From: Pedobacter westerhofensis
GTDB taxonomy: Bacteria > Bacteroidota > Bacteroidia > Sphingobacteriales > Sphingobacteriaceae
Assembly: GCF_900182595.1 (NCBI RefSeq)
Contig: NZ_FXTN01000022.1
Coordinates: 1 to 35,495 of the forward strand
DNA: 35,495 nucleotides
Reading direction: 5' to 3'
Shown: positions 7,343 through 16,556 of the stretch, one piece after another
How positions within the stretch are numbered: position 1 is the stretch's first letter
How the letters are laid out: each line of letters starts with the position of its first letter
The notes under the pieces: generated by a model
Told to the model about the DNA's origin: nothing
Databases searched by the model: none
Seen by the model: the letters and a program-made list of their open reading frames with translations, nothing else
Made by a program: the position numbers and the translations under genes

Positions 7343-9616
7343 ATGAGAAAATCCTGCCTGTTCTTTCTTATTTTGCTCACTTCAAGCCTGATCAAAGCAC
7401 AATCAACTCATCTGGAGGAACTTCCCTCACCCGTACTCAGACAAAAAATTAAAACGGGCACAGAGGATACCAACCGCGTCCAGTTTCAGCTGGCTCTTGG
7501 CAGATTACTGCTTGATAATGCATCCAGTGGAAAAGCACAGCTCGATTCATCATTTATGCTGGCAAATCAGGCAGCAACACTTAGCCGCAAACTTAATTAC
7601 AACTACGGAACAATCAATTCTATGATACTTGCTGCCCTGTGCTGGAATAAAAAAGGCAATTATACCAAGGGTACAGCAGTGGCGCAGGAGGTATTGACCT
7701 TTTCTGAAAAGGTGAACAACAGCTTTGGTATGGGTGAGGCTTATATTGTAATGGGACACGCCTACAATATTTCAACTATTCCCGGACTAAAGAAAAGAAT
7801 GGAATACAACGAAAAAGCGATCGCGGTATTCAGAAAGAACAATGTCACATTCAGACTGGCATCGCTTTTAAAAGATAATGCAGAACTGCTTTTTCTGGCT
7901 CAACGAAAAAATGAAGCAGTAAACCTGTTGTTCGAAGCACTGAATATCGGAAAATCCATAGGTTACCGGCGTATACACAGTACATACTGGCTGATCGGAA
8001 GAACGTCCAACGAGATGGGCGATTTCCCAAATGCAATAAAGTATAATCTGCTGGCTATTAAAACCGCAAAAGATGTAAATGATACCACTTTACAGCTTTG
8101 CAGCATCTACCACACGATGGCAGTTACTTACAGCAGTATGGGCGATTATAAGAATGCCATCCCTTACTCCCTGCTGGCACTCCAGATTGCCAGGAAATAC
8201 AATAACAAGGATTACATTGCTACGGTATCCATGGTACTGGCTACGGCCTACACCAGGACAAACAGACTCGATAAGGCGTTAATGTTGCTTACAGCGGTGC
8301 AAAGAAACAGTGCCAATGATCTGGAGAGGCTTGCTGTCACCAATAATCTGCTGACCAATCTTACCTTTGCAGAACAGTTCAGATCCGCAGATATTTATGC
8401 AGCGGAAGTCAGAGCCTTACTCGGGAAAATTTCAGCGAATGATTATGAGGTATTCAGGGGCTCCTATGCCGCCCTGGCGGAATATTACCTGCACAAGAGG
8501 CAGTATGCAAACGCAAGGTTTTACAATGACAGATATGCAGAAATCGTAAACAGTATCAATTATGCTGCAGAAATCCGACTCACAGAAAAACGATATTTCG
8601 AGCTGGATTCGCTGAACGGAAATTTTAGGTCCGCCATTGTTCATTATATGAGAGCTCAGAGGATTAAAGATTCTACAGATAACATCACTAAAGCTTACCA
8701 GGTTTCGCTGCTGCTTATCGAAAATGAAACGGAAAAGAAAAATCAGCATATCGATACGCTAACCAAGCAAACACTGGCAAAAGATGCCCAGCTGAAACGT
8801 AATCAGCTGATCCAGAATGCTATGATTGCTGGTGCAGTTCTGCTGCTCATCATCACCACACTGATCTACAGTCGCTACCGCCTGAAGCAGAAAACAAATC
8901 GTAAACTCGAACTCAGCCGGCGGCAGCTGGATCAGAAAAACATCTTCCTGGAAAAACTGACCATGAACCAGGAGAAACTTCTCATAGAAAAGGAATGGCT
9001 GGTCAAGGAAGTCCACCACCGGGTTAAAAACAACCTGCAGATGGTCACCAGCCTGTTGTATTCACAGTCCGTTTACCTGGAAGATGCCAGCGCCCTGCTA
9101 GCCATCAAGGATAGCCTCAGGCGCATGCAGGCGATGTCGCTGATCCATCAAAAGCTTTATCTGGACGAAAACACTACCACAATCGACATGGCCGGATACC
9201 TTAGCGATCTGGTGCGGTACCTGCATGAGAGTTTTGATACCGACAACCGCATCACATTTGAGCAATCTGTCGAGAAGATCGACCTTGACGTATCCCAGGC
9301 AATACCTTTGGGGCTCATCTTTACTGAAAGTATTGTGAATGCGATAAAGTACGCTTTCTTAAACGGAAGTCAGGGACTGGTCAGCATTTCTCTGCAACAT
9401 GCTGGGCCTGATCATTTATTACTGAAGATAGCCGATAACGGGATCGGACTTCCTGAAGGTTTTGATACAAATGAGAATAATTCGCTGGGTCTCGACCTGA
9501 TGCAAGGCCTTGCAAAGCAGTTAAATGGTAGTTTCCATATTGAAAATGACAATGGCGTTCACATTACAGTACGTTTTCCTGTTTTAAAATTTGAGCTCCC
9601 CGGGCAGCAGTCCTAG
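7343..9616 (+). CDS. TPR-containing sensor histidine kinase (HisKA_2 type)
   Basis: 757 residues. Signal peptide 1-19, then tetratricopeptide repeats over about 60-440 as the periplasmic sensor, one membrane helix at about 494-514 (MIAGAVLLLIITTLIY) and a coiled coil. The phosphoacceptor H-box is KEVHHRVKNNLQ, with H558-H559, the HisKA_2 form related to HWE and LytS-like kinases. The HATPase domain (about 630-750) has an N-box in ESIVNAIKYA, a G1 box DNGIGLPEG and a G2-like NSLGLDLM. The response regulator gene follows 46 bp downstream on the same strand, so they form a cognate pair. The signal sensed is unknown. TPR ectodomains suggest peptide or protein sensing, which is inference. Confidence 0.9.
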   Translation: MRKSCLFFLILLTSSLIKAQSTHLEELPSPVLRQKIKTGTEDTNRVQFQLALGRLLLDNASSGKAQLDSSFMLANQAATLSRKLNYNYGTINSMILAALCWNKKGNYTKGTAVAQEVLTFSEKVNNSFGMGEAYIVMGHAYNISTIPGLKKRMEYNEKAIAVFRKNNVTFRLASLLKDNAELLFLAQRKNEAVNLLFEALNIGKSIGYRRIHSTYWLIGRTSNEMGDFPNAIKYNLLAIKTAKDVNDTTLQLCSIYHTMAVTYSSMGDYKNAIPYSLLALQIARKYNNKDYIATVSMVLATAYTRTNRLDKALMLLTAVQRNSANDLERLAVTNNLLTNLTFAEQFRSADIYAAEVRALLGKISANDYEVFRGSYAALAEYYLHKRQYANARFYNDRYAEIVNSINYAAEIRLTEKRYFELDSLNGNFRSAIVHYMRAQRIKDSTDNITKAYQVSLLLIENETEKKNQHIDTLTKQTLAKDAQLKRNQLIQNAMIAGAVLLLIITTLIYSRYRLKQKTNRKLELSRRQLDQKNIFLEKLTMNQEKLLIEKEWLVKEVHHRVKNNLQMVTSLLYSQSVYLEDASALLAIKDSLRRMQAMSLIHQKLYLDENTTTIDMAGYLSDLVRYLHESFDTDNRITFEQSVEKIDLDVSQAIPLGLIFTESIVNAIKYAFLNGSQGLVSISLQHAGPDHLLLKIADNGIGLPEGFDTNENNSLGLDLMQGLAKQLNGSFHIENDNGVHITVRFPVLKFELPGQQS

Positions 9617-9662
9617 TTTAAAAAATAGATAGTATAACGGTACTAAAAGCAGCTAATCAAAA

Positions 9663-11567
9663 ATGAAAAAAAGTATACTGATTGTTGAGGATGAATTTGT
9701 TGTTGCCAACTCACTTCGACTCACACTAAAGCAAGCGGGTTATCAGGTGGCCGGCATAGCGGCATCTTCTGAAGAGGCAGATGAATACATCCAGAAGCAC
9801 AAGCCCGATCTCGTACTGCTGGATATCCGCCTGAACGGGAAACGTTCCGGCATTGATATGGCCAGGATACTCAATGCGCAGAACATTGCCTTTATATACC
9901 TGTCTGCGAACTCCAGTCAGAAAATACTCGAAGAAGCAAAGAAAACTGAACCATACGGCTTTATGGTAAAACCATACAGGGAGAAAGACCTTCTGGTGGC
10001 GCTGGATATTGCATGGTACCGTCAAAAAAACAGTACAGAAGCAAGGTTGCTGCAGGAAAAGCAGCTTCAGAAACAACTGCAGGAAATTGCAGATGACACT
10101 TCATCGGATGCCAGGGGAAAGTTTCTGAGGATCACACGAGCTTTACGGGTGTTTGTACCCTTTGATCTGATCGTATCAGGAAATGGGCAGCTGCATTCTG
10201 ATCAGTTTACAGATTCCGCCTATCTGCGCATTGGTTTTGACGAATTCCAGTATATTGGTGAACAGGAGTTCATGACCATAGCAGGGCTAGATAAAAACGG
10301 CCTTGTTAAAAGCTACCCGGCAGAGTCAGTGGATCAAATGTGGCAGGATTGTTTCAAAATGGAATCAAAACTGATCTTTCAGCTGGAACTGAGCACAGGA
10401 ACAGTAGTTCAGTATAGCTTTTACAGCCGGCAGCGCGATCTTTACACCGAGAAACACACTGCTATATTAAAACTTTTCAGCTCCTGCCTGACAAAAGTTA
10501 CTGAGAAAATGGTTCTTACGGAATCTGCAGTACATTCCAAAACACCTGTCGTCGGCAGGCCAGATCATGAAGAATCGGGGCACCTCGAATTTAACGGCAT
10601 CATCGGAAACCATCCGCTCCTGCTCGCGGCACTGGACCTCACCAAGCAGGTAGCGCAATACAACACCTCGGTGCTGATACTTGGCGAAAGTGGAACAGGG
10701 AAAGAAAAAGTTGCCAGGTCTATCCATTCAATTTCTCCAAGGAGCGATGCGCCTTTTATAGAAGTTAACTGCGGTGCCATCCCTCCTACACTGATCGAGT
10801 CTGAGTTATTTGGCCATGAACGGGGAGCCTTCACCGGTGCCACTGAAAGACGAAAAGGCAGATTTGAACAGGCCGAAGGAGGTACGATATTTTTGGATGA
10901 AATTGGCGAACTGCCGTTGGAAATGCAGGCGAAGCTGCTCCGGGTTTTGCAGGAAAAGGAAATCAACCATGTTGGCAGCAATGTACCCAGAAAGGTAGAT
11001 GTCAGGATCGTTGCCGCCACAAATCGTGTACTGGAAAAAGAAGTGGCAGATGGCAGGTTCAGACTTGATCTGTATTATCGGTTGAATGTATTCCCTATCA
11101 CTTTGCCTCCTCTGCGTGACCGGAAAAGTGACATACCCGCTCTTGCCTCCTTTTTCGCAAACAAGTTCTGTAAAGAATTCAACAAGGACTTCAATGGCAT
11201 TTCGCCCTCAATGACGGAAGAAATGGATGCTTATCACTGGCCCGGTAATATCCGTGAACTGGAGAATGTCCTTGAGCGCTCGGTTATCCTCAACGATGGA
11301 AAATCTGCACTGCACTTGAAACAAAACCTGATTGGGAAAACTGCGGAACCCCTGGAAGTATCCTACGTAGAAACACTGGATGATGTCAGGCGGCTCCAGA
11401 GAGAAACAGAGAAAGCTTACCTGGTTTCCATCCTTAAAAAAGCACAGGGACGCATACGCGGTACCGGTGGGGCGGCTGAATTACTGAATATCAAACCTAC
11501 AACACTGGAATCAAAAATAGCAAAACTGGGGATCGTAAAGGGAGATATTTCAGGTTGGGGATCATGA
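9663..11567 (+). CDS. Sigma-54-dependent response regulator (NtrC family)
   Basis: 634 residues, longer than the usual 450-480 for NtrC. The receiver domain (1-120) has acidic D10/E11 and phosphorylation site D54 (LLDIRLNG). An extra domain follows at about 130-295, possibly GAF-like but not recognisable by motif. The AAA+ domain (about 315-545) carries Walker A GESGTGKE from 341, the sigma-54 contact loop GAFTGA at 388-393, and Walker B FLDEIGEL. The C-terminus has a Fis-type helix-turn-helix (AAELLNIKPTTLESKIAKLG). It activates transcription from -24/-12 promoters when phosphorylated by the kinase just upstream. No clear -24/-12 site was seen upstream of neighbouring genes, so its targets are not evident here. 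Confidence 0.92.
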   Translation: MKKSILIVEDEFVVANSLRLTLKQAGYQVAGIAASSEEADEYIQKHKPDLVLLDIRLNGKRSGIDMARILNAQNIAFIYLSANSSQKILEEAKKTEPYGFMVKPYREKDLLVALDIAWYRQKNSTEARLLQEKQLQKQLQEIADDTSSDARGKFLRITRALRVFVPFDLIVSGNGQLHSDQFTDSAYLRIGFDEFQYIGEQEFMTIAGLDKNGLVKSYPAESVDQMWQDCFKMESKLIFQLELSTGTVVQYSFYSRQRDLYTEKHTAILKLFSSCLTKVTEKMVLTESAVHSKTPVVGRPDHEESGHLEFNGIIGNHPLLLAALDLTKQVAQYNTSVLILGESGTGKEKVARSIHSISPRSDAPFIEVNCGAIPPTLIESELFGHERGAFTGATERRKGRFEQAEGGTIFLDEIGELPLEMQAKLLRVLQEKEINHVGSNVPRKVDVRIVAATNRVLEKEVADGRFRLDLYYRLNVFPITLPPLRDRKSDIPALASFFANKFCKEFNKDFNGISPSMTEEMDAYHWPGNIRELENVLERSVILNDGKSALHLKQNLIGKTAEPLEVSYVETLDDVRRLQRETEKAYLVSILKKAQGRIRGTGGAAELLNIKPTTLESKIAKLGIVKGDISGWGS

Positions 11568-11719
11568 TAACGCACAGTAATCCAACAGGATGGTCTGTAA
11601 TATTTAAAGTAGCTGATCAGTCAATCTGCACGTCGTTGTTATCTTCTGGTTGTGCGGATTGTAGCTCCTTTTTAAAACAAATATTTCAATCAATTGTAAT
11701 GCTTTCATAAAATATAACT

Positions 11720-12256
11720 ATGGACAGCATTAATCAAAACCAAACCGAGCAAAATCATCAAAACCTGGACAGCGCTGCTGCAATTGGAAAAATAAAAGAA
11801 CTGGTAGATATTGCAAAAACCTGCTTTTTATGCACTAAGTCGTCATCGTCAGAGTCAGTTGGCACACGCCCGATGAACGTGCAGGAAATTGATGACCAGG
11901 GAACTTTGTGGTTTCTTGTAGCTAATGACAGTCATACTTATCAGGATATCAGCAGTGATTCAAATGTAAAATTATACTTCCAGGGATCCCCTCACTCCGA
12001 CTTCCTGTTTCTTGAAGGCACCGCAATCCTGTCTGCCGACAAAGCCAGGATCAAAGAACTGTGGAACCCGATCATGAAAACCTGGTTCACGGATGGTGAG
12101 GACGACCAAAGGATCGCAATCATCAAAGTTTCCCCGGAAACAGGTTATTACTGGGACAACAAACACGGTAATGTGGTTGCGGGAATTAAAACGGTTATTG
12201 GAGCAGCATTAGGCAAAACTCTTGATGATTCGATCGAAGGCGATATTAAAGTTTAA
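11720..12256 (+). CDS. PPOX-fold general stress protein (GSP26-like)
   Basis: 178 residues with the pyridoxamine-5'-phosphate-oxidase-like fold: KIKELVDIAKTCFLCT, then TRPMNVQEIDDQGTLWFLV and SPHSDFLFLEGTA, then a long W-rich end (YWDNKHGN). This matches the general stress protein 26 group, which binds flavins (FMN/FAD) and is often induced by salt or oxidative stress (family knowledge). There is no signal peptide, so it is cytoplasmic. It lies 150 bp after the sigma-54 regulator and 40 bp before tRNA-Lys(CTT), apparently monocistronic. Confidence 0.85.
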   Translation: MDSINQNQTEQNHQNLDSAAAIGKIKELVDIAKTCFLCTKSSSSESVGTRPMNVQEIDDQGTLWFLVANDSHTYQDISSDSNVKLYFQGSPHSDFLFLEGTAILSADKARIKELWNPIMKTWFTDGEDDQRIAIIKVSPETGYYWDNKHGNVVAGIKTVIGAALGKTLDDSIEGDIKV

Positions 12257-12295
12257 CATTGAAATACAAAATTTTATTATATTAGTACGGTCGAT

Positions 12296-12368
12296 GACTC
12301 TGTAGCTCAGCTGGTAGAGCAATACACTCTTAATGTATGGGTCCTGAGTTCGAACCTCAGCGGGGTCA
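12296..12368 (+). tRNA. tRNA-Lys (CTT)
   Basis: 73 nt fold as a full cloverleaf: acceptor GACTCTG with CGGGGTC (G-U pairs allowed), T-arm CTGAG-TTCGAAC-CTCAG, anticodon loop CTCTTAA giving anticodon CTT. The discriminator is A at 12368. CCA is not encoded (the sequence continues CCCG). It is intact with no sign of integration at its 3' end, in contrast to tRNA-Lys(TTT) downstream. Confidence 0.95.
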
Positions 12369-12372
12369 CCCG

Positions 12373-12397
12373 AAGCCTCACGCCAGTGGGGCTTTTT
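12373..12397 (+). terminator. Terminator of tRNA-Lys(CTT)
   Basis: Stem AAGCCTCAC / GTGGGGCTT (one T-G pair) around a CGCCA-like loop, followed by six T residues. It starts 5 nt after the tRNA. Confidence 0.75.
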
Positions 12398-12529
12398 TGT
12401 TTAAAACACTTTTTAAAGGCGCTTTTTCTCAAATAACTATTTAATTTTAGTCATTATACACCATACTAATCAGTTACCTATTCTTGTTTGAAAATTGGGT
12501 AACCGATTTACTAAAAAATCGGCCTTGAG

Positions 12530-12792
12530 GTGGAGTATAACGAAGAATGTGTGGTATTAGGGAAAGACCCAAAATACCTGCAAAAACTTTAAAAGTGTGA
12601 GAGAAGAAAAACCACATCAAGTTATCAGTTTTGTATTGGTTATGCAGGGCTAAACAAGTTAAGGATGGCAGAGTTCCTATTTCTGCGAGGATACAATTGA
12701 AGGTTATGGAGATGCAGAGATTTTGGAGTTGACGCATGCCGAAGTGAAAAAACCTTATGATCTTATACTCGCTGATGCCAGTAGGGATTAAA
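12530..12792 (+). pseudogene. Possible decayed gene fragment, unrecognised
   Basis: No ORF is intact, but protein-like stretches join across frames: VEYNEECVVLGKDPKYLQKL, then REEKPHQVISFVLVMQG, then a run ending in HAEVKKPYDLILADASRD before TAA near 12790. Stops and frame changes separate the pieces. Another frame gives LSVLYWLCRAK..DGRVPISARI, which faintly resembles an integrase arm domain. I cannot name the parent gene. The rest of 12400-12834 holds nothing recognisable. Confidence 0.25.
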
Positions 12793-12834
12793 AAAAGAAT
12801 CGCTTTTTAGAACCCATCAAAACGTAGCTCCTAA

Positions 12835-13113
12835 TTAATTAGAATTGGAACGTCTGATCCATGCTGTTAGCACTAAGTTTGAAAAAAAAATAGTTACTCC
12901 TAACACTATGAGATCACCAATCAGATTGTAAAGAAAGAAGTTCTCCCTTTGCAGATTTGGATCGTATGATTTACCTGTGTATGTTTCCCGGAACGGAAAT
13001 GGGAAGCCAAAACGAATTATATCCGGAGATGTGTTATTTCCATCTCCATATAATATGGTCGCTAAAGCGAACAAAAAGATAACAACTAAACTTACTGTAA
13101 TTTTCCTTTTCAT
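12835..13113 (-). CDS. Small two-helix membrane protein, unknown function
   Basis: 92 residues. The N-terminus MKRKITVSLVVIFLFALAT is a signal peptide or membrane helix, a polar loop rich in aromatic residues follows (FGFPFPFRETYTGKSYDP), and a second helix lies at about 63-85 (LIGDLIVLGVTIFFSNLVLT) before the basic end WIRRSNSN. The hydrophobic pattern, the typical lysine-rich start and the ATG support a real gene. No family is recognised. It lies about 40 bp after the Nei-like gene on the same strand and may be cotranscribed. Confidence 0.55.
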   Translation of the reverse strand: MKRKITVSLVVIFLFALATILYGDGNNTSPDIIRFGFPFPFRETYTGKSYDPNLQRENFFLYNLIGDLIVLGVTIFFSNLVLTAWIRRSNSN

Positions 13114-13154
13114 ATCATTGGAGGTTAATATTCCCGGATTTGTAATTGAGATGC

Positions 13155-13886
13155 TTACTTATACAATTTCTGCTCTGACGCTGAAAAATAACTGCTGCGC
13201 TTGCTTTTACCGGTATCCTTTTTGGTCACAGGCTTACCTGTTGAGCGCGTTTCTTTCCTGGTATAAACTTCAAAGTTTTTCTTCAGCTGATCTGCCTTCT
13301 TCCATTTCAGGAAATCAAAACTGTAATCCCTGGCTTCTTTAATGATCGTTTTGAGTCTGGCCAGAGGAATTTTTCCTGCAAGGCTTTCCGGGTGTACTTC
13401 AGCACGGTACAATACTTCATTCTTGATGATATTCCCCACGCCACTAAAAATCTTCTGATCAAGTAAAACATCGGCAATCTGGCTGTCAGGTAAATCCTTC
13501 AGCTTTTTCAGCGCCTGTGCGTCATCCCATTCATCGCTCATTACATCTGTACTGAAGTCGTACATCTCATCCAGCGTTCCATCCAGCCGTTCTATGGTAC
13601 ACACATAAAAGTACACATCGTCATTATTAAAGTGCAGGGCCAGCTTGGGGTTTACTTTCTTGGGTTCATGAAACTGATAGCTTCCGAACAATCCAAAGTG
13701 AATCCTGATTGTAAAATCACTGAAACAGATAAAGAAATGCTTGCCCCAGGATTTGAAATCAATGATCTTTTTATGTGATAATTCTTCCATATCAATCTCT
13801 GCATATCCCGACGCTTCCGAGACGATTTTATTTTTCAAGTAGGAGATTTTTTCCTTTAAAATGACGATAGATGGTCCTTCAGGCAT
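13155..13886 (-). CDS. Fpg/Nei-type DNA glycosylase with cysteine-free finger
   Basis: The start was set at 13886, so that the protein begins MPEGPS: proline 2 is the catalytic nucleophile and E3 the acid in this family, and it must be the second residue after Met removal. About 243 residues. A helix-two-turn-helix is visible in LLDQKIFSGVGNIIKNEVL. At the C-terminus the usual four zinc-binding cysteines are absent: VYTRKETRSTGKPVTKK then RSSYFSASEQKLY keeps the fold and the R..SYF pattern. This is a zincless finger of the sort known from some Nei/NEIL1 relatives. The role is base-excision repair of oxidised bases, with a lyase step. The substrate (pyrimidine versus purine lesions) cannot be told. 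Confidence 0.85.
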   Translation of the reverse strand: MPEGPSIVILKEKISYLKNKIVSEASGYAEIDMEELSHKKIIDFKSWGKHFFICFSDFTIRIHFGLFGSYQFHEPKKVNPKLALHFNNDDVYFYVCTIERLDGTLDEMYDFSTDVMSDEWDDAQALKKLKDLPDSQIADVLLDQKIFSGVGNIIKNEVLYRAEVHPESLAGKIPLARLKTIIKEARDYSFDFLKWKKADQLKKNFEVYTRKETRSTGKPVTKKDTGKSKRSSYFSASEQKLYK

Positions 13887-14019
13887 ATTTTGATTTTGAC
13901 AGAAGAACAAGCAAAAGCATACAATGTTTTTTTACAGCCCCTGCGTTATTGTCCGTATCATTCTAAATCGATATATTAGCAATACAGTACTATACTTTAA
14001 TATCAACCAAATATAGCCC

Positions 14020-15699
14020 ATGGCAGAAAACACATATGACGCAATTGTAATCGGATCAGGTATCAGCGGCGGCTGGGCAGCAAAAGAACTTACTGGTAAA
14101 GGTTTAAAAACGCTAATGCTCGAAAGAGGAAGGAATTACGAGCATATCAAAGATTATAAATACGGCACACGTCAGCCCTGGGAATTTGAACACCGCGGCA
14201 GTACGACTAAAGAACAGCAGAAAAATTATCCGGTTATACATCGTGGCTGGGCGGCTAACGAGGCAGTAATGGACTGCTGGACCAATGAACAGGATAGCCC
14301 CTATTCAGAAGTAAAACCTTTCACCTGGTGGCGAAGCTATCAGCTGGGCGGGCGCTCTACCCTTTGGGGCAGACAAAGTTATCGCTGGAGCGACTTTGAC
14401 TTCGAAGCCAACGCAAAAGAAGGTTGGGCGATCGACTGGCCTATACGTTATCAAGATATTTCACCCTGGTATGATTATGTCGAGAAATTCGCCGGGATCA
14501 GCGGCGCAAAAGATGGTCTCGCACATTTGCCGGACGGTCATTTCCTCCCGCCTGTCAGCATGAATATTGTGGAAAAAGATGTCGCAAGCCGGCTCAAAAA
14601 ACATTACAATAACCAGCGCCATCTAATCAACGGTCGCGTTGCCAACCTGACTGAAGCAATTCCAGGGCGCACCAGATGCCAATTCAGGGACCGTTGCTGG
14701 GAAGGTTGTCCCTTTGGTGGATATTTCAGTACGCAATCGTCTACCCTGCCGGCAGCAATGGATACAGGCAATCTTACCGTCAGGCCATGGAGTATTGTAA
14801 CCCGGATTTTATATGATAAGGACAAAAAGAAAGCAACAGGTGTCGAGATTCTGGATGCAGAGACGAATCAAACCTATCAATACCATGCGAAAATTATATT
14901 CCTCAATGCTTCCTCGCTGAACTCTGCATGGGTATTGATGAATTCCGCAACTGATGTATGGAAAGATGGTTTGGGCAGCAGCAGCGGCGAACTGGGCCAC
15001 AATATTATGGACCATCATTATAACCTGGGGGCCTCGGGAAGTATTGAAGGCTACGATGACCATTTTATCTATGGACGCAGGCCAACCGGATTTTACATTC
15101 CAAGATTTACCAATCTTTATGGGGATAAGAGAGAATTTACACGTGGCTTTGGATATCAGGGAGGTGCCAGCAGAGACTCATGGAGCAGGGAAATTGCCGA
15201 ACTTAACGTTGGTGGCGAATTCAAAGATGCACTAGCCCATCCGGGTAGCTGGAATATTGGAATGACCGGCTTTGGTGAGATCCTTCCGTACCACGAAAAT
15301 AAAATCACCCTGGATCCCCACAGAAAAGACAAATGGGGACTGCCTATCCTTTCTATGGATGCTGAGTTAAAAGATAACGAGAAGAAAATGCGTACTGCTA
15401 TTACATCGGAAGCTGCGGAGATGCTGGAGGCTGCCGGTGTGAAGAATATTCGCACATGGGACAGCGGACATGCCATGGGCCATGGAATTCACGAAATGGG
15501 CACAGCCAGAATGGGGAACGATCCAAAAACATCAGTACTCAACCAACATAACCAGGTATGGGATGCACTAAATGTATTTGTAACCGATGGTGCATGTATG
15601 ACCTCGTCTGCCTGTGTGAATCCCTCGCTAACCTATATGGCACTTACCGCCAGGGCATGCGACTTCGCTTTTAATGAACTGAAAAAAGGAAACCTATAA
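14020..15699 (+). CDS. GMC-family FAD-dependent oxidoreductase
   Basis: 559 residues. An FAD-binding dinucleotide fold opens the protein (AIVIGSGISGGWAAKEL, about 9-25, then LERGR), and GGRSTLWGRQSYRW is the GMC signature region. The catalytic end has GHGIHEMGTARMG and a final NPSLTYMALTARA. No signal peptide is seen, although the partner has a Tat-like leader, so co-export as a complex is possible. The subunit 3 gene follows 9 bp after its stop codon, making the pair an operon like gluconate 2-dehydrogenase and related sugar dehydrogenases of Bacteroidota. The substrate is probably a sugar or polyol (inference). Confidence 0.88.
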   Translation: MAENTYDAIVIGSGISGGWAAKELTGKGLKTLMLERGRNYEHIKDYKYGTRQPWEFEHRGSTTKEQQKNYPVIHRGWAANEAVMDCWTNEQDSPYSEVKPFTWWRSYQLGGRSTLWGRQSYRWSDFDFEANAKEGWAIDWPIRYQDISPWYDYVEKFAGISGAKDGLAHLPDGHFLPPVSMNIVEKDVASRLKKHYNNQRHLINGRVANLTEAIPGRTRCQFRDRCWEGCPFGGYFSTQSSTLPAAMDTGNLTVRPWSIVTRILYDKDKKKATGVEILDAETNQTYQYHAKIIFLNASSLNSAWVLMNSATDVWKDGLGSSSGELGHNIMDHHYNLGASGSIEGYDDHFIYGRRPTGFYIPRFTNLYGDKREFTRGFGYQGGASRDSWSREIAELNVGGEFKDALAHPGSWNIGMTGFGEILPYHENKITLDPHRKDKWGLPILSMDAELKDNEKKMRTAITSEAAEMLEAAGVKNIRTWDSGHAMGHGIHEMGTARMGNDPKTSVLNQHNQVWDALNVFVTDGACMTSSACVNPSLTYMALTARACDFAFNELKKGNL

Positions 15700-15708
15700 T
15701 TATTGAGT

Positions 15709-16326
15709 ATGGACAGAAGAACAGCAATTTCAAGGGTAGCCCTCATTTTAGGTGCTACAGTTATCGGTGGCGATTTATTTATCAGTGGATGTAAAAACGA
15801 ACATAGTGTTGCAGGTCAGACAGTACTCAACGAATCTCAGATCAATTATTTAAACGAAGTGGCTGAAACTATTCTGCCTAAAACTGCTGCATCGGGCGGT
15901 GCCAAAGAAGCAAATGTTGGTGCCTTTATGAAAACGATGGTGCGCGACTGCTATTCAGCAGAAGAACAGGTGATATTTTTCTCCGGTCTTGAGGAACTGG
16001 AAGAATCCTGCAGGAAAATGAATGGCAAAGGTTTTTTGGAGAGCAGCGCAGCAGAAAGAAAAAAACTATTGATCAGCCTCGATGCTGTTGTAAAAGAAGA
16101 CAAAAAGAAAAATGATTTATTGAAGCAGAAAGAAGCTGAGAGACAAAAAACAGCACAGGCAGGCGGCAAACCAAATTACCTGAAAAAGAATCCCCCAGCT
16201 TCTTATTATGCAATGATCAGGCAACTTTCTTTACTGGGTTACTTTACATCAGAGATTGGGTACAAGAGTATGGGCTATGTCCCGGTTCCGGGCCGTTATG
16301 ACGGAAACGTCACCTCGCATATATAA
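15709..16326 (+). CDS. Gluconate 2-dehydrogenase subunit 3 family protein
   Basis: The ATG at 15709 (MDRRTAISRV) is preferred to a TTG two codons earlier. A twin-arginine-type leader (DRRTAISRVALILGA) is followed by a possible lipobox FISGC, so the protein is likely exported by Tat and perhaps lipid-anchored. The body has the family pattern LNEVAETILPKT, then VGAFMKTMVRDCYSAEEQ, and ends with GYKSMGYVPVPGRYDG. It is the small partner of the GMC dehydrogenase just upstream and probably aids its maturation or export. Its last 17 bp overlap tail-to-tail with the convergent small gene at 16310-16540. Confidence 0.85.
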   Translation: MDRRTAISRVALILGATVIGGDLFISGCKNEHSVAGQTVLNESQINYLNEVAETILPKTAASGGAKEANVGAFMKTMVRDCYSAEEQVIFFSGLEELEESCRKMNGKGFLESSAAERKKLLISLDAVVKEDKKKNDLLKQKEAERQKTAQAGGKPNYLKKNPPASYYAMIRQLSLLGYFTSEIGYKSMGYVPVPGRYDGNVTSHI

Positions 16327-16540
16327 AGTGTTCCAGAGGCTCACAGCTGTATCCTTCAGTGTTCAAAAGGTCACAAATAATATGAGGTTTTAACTCTGTA
16401 CTTACAATCCTCAGAATATTATCGCAATCATCAAGGTCAAAGTTATGTTCTGCAATCAGCGGAAGGGCCTTAAGTAAGGGTTTCAATTGCAGTACCTGCT
16501 TCTGCGTGACTACGCTTGTTTTAAATATAATCAGATGCAT
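16310..16540 (-). CDS. Small protein in ECF sigma operon, ferredoxin-like fold suspected
   Basis: 76 residues, starting MHLIIFKTSVVTQKQ and containing DLDDCDNILRI and GYSCEPLEHF. The alternation of beta strand and helix resembles heavy-metal-associated (HMA-like) domains without the CxxC metal site; this is a resemblance by eye only. It is the third gene of an apparent sigma-factor operon, 16 bp after the second. It overlaps the 3' end of the convergent subunit 3 gene by 17 bp. The function is unknown. Confidence 0.55.
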   Translation of the reverse strand: MHLIIFKTSVVTQKQVLQLKPLLKALPLIAEHNFDLDDCDNILRIVSTELKPHIICDLLNTEGYSCEPLEHFIYAR

Positions 16541-16556
16541 ATTTTCTGTTTTTATA

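Noticed and set aside
12474..12737. Minus-strand ORF of 87 residues downstream of tRNA-Lys(CTT)
   Set aside because: Composition is not protein-like and it lies opposite the putative decayed gene fragment; kept out of the gene list.
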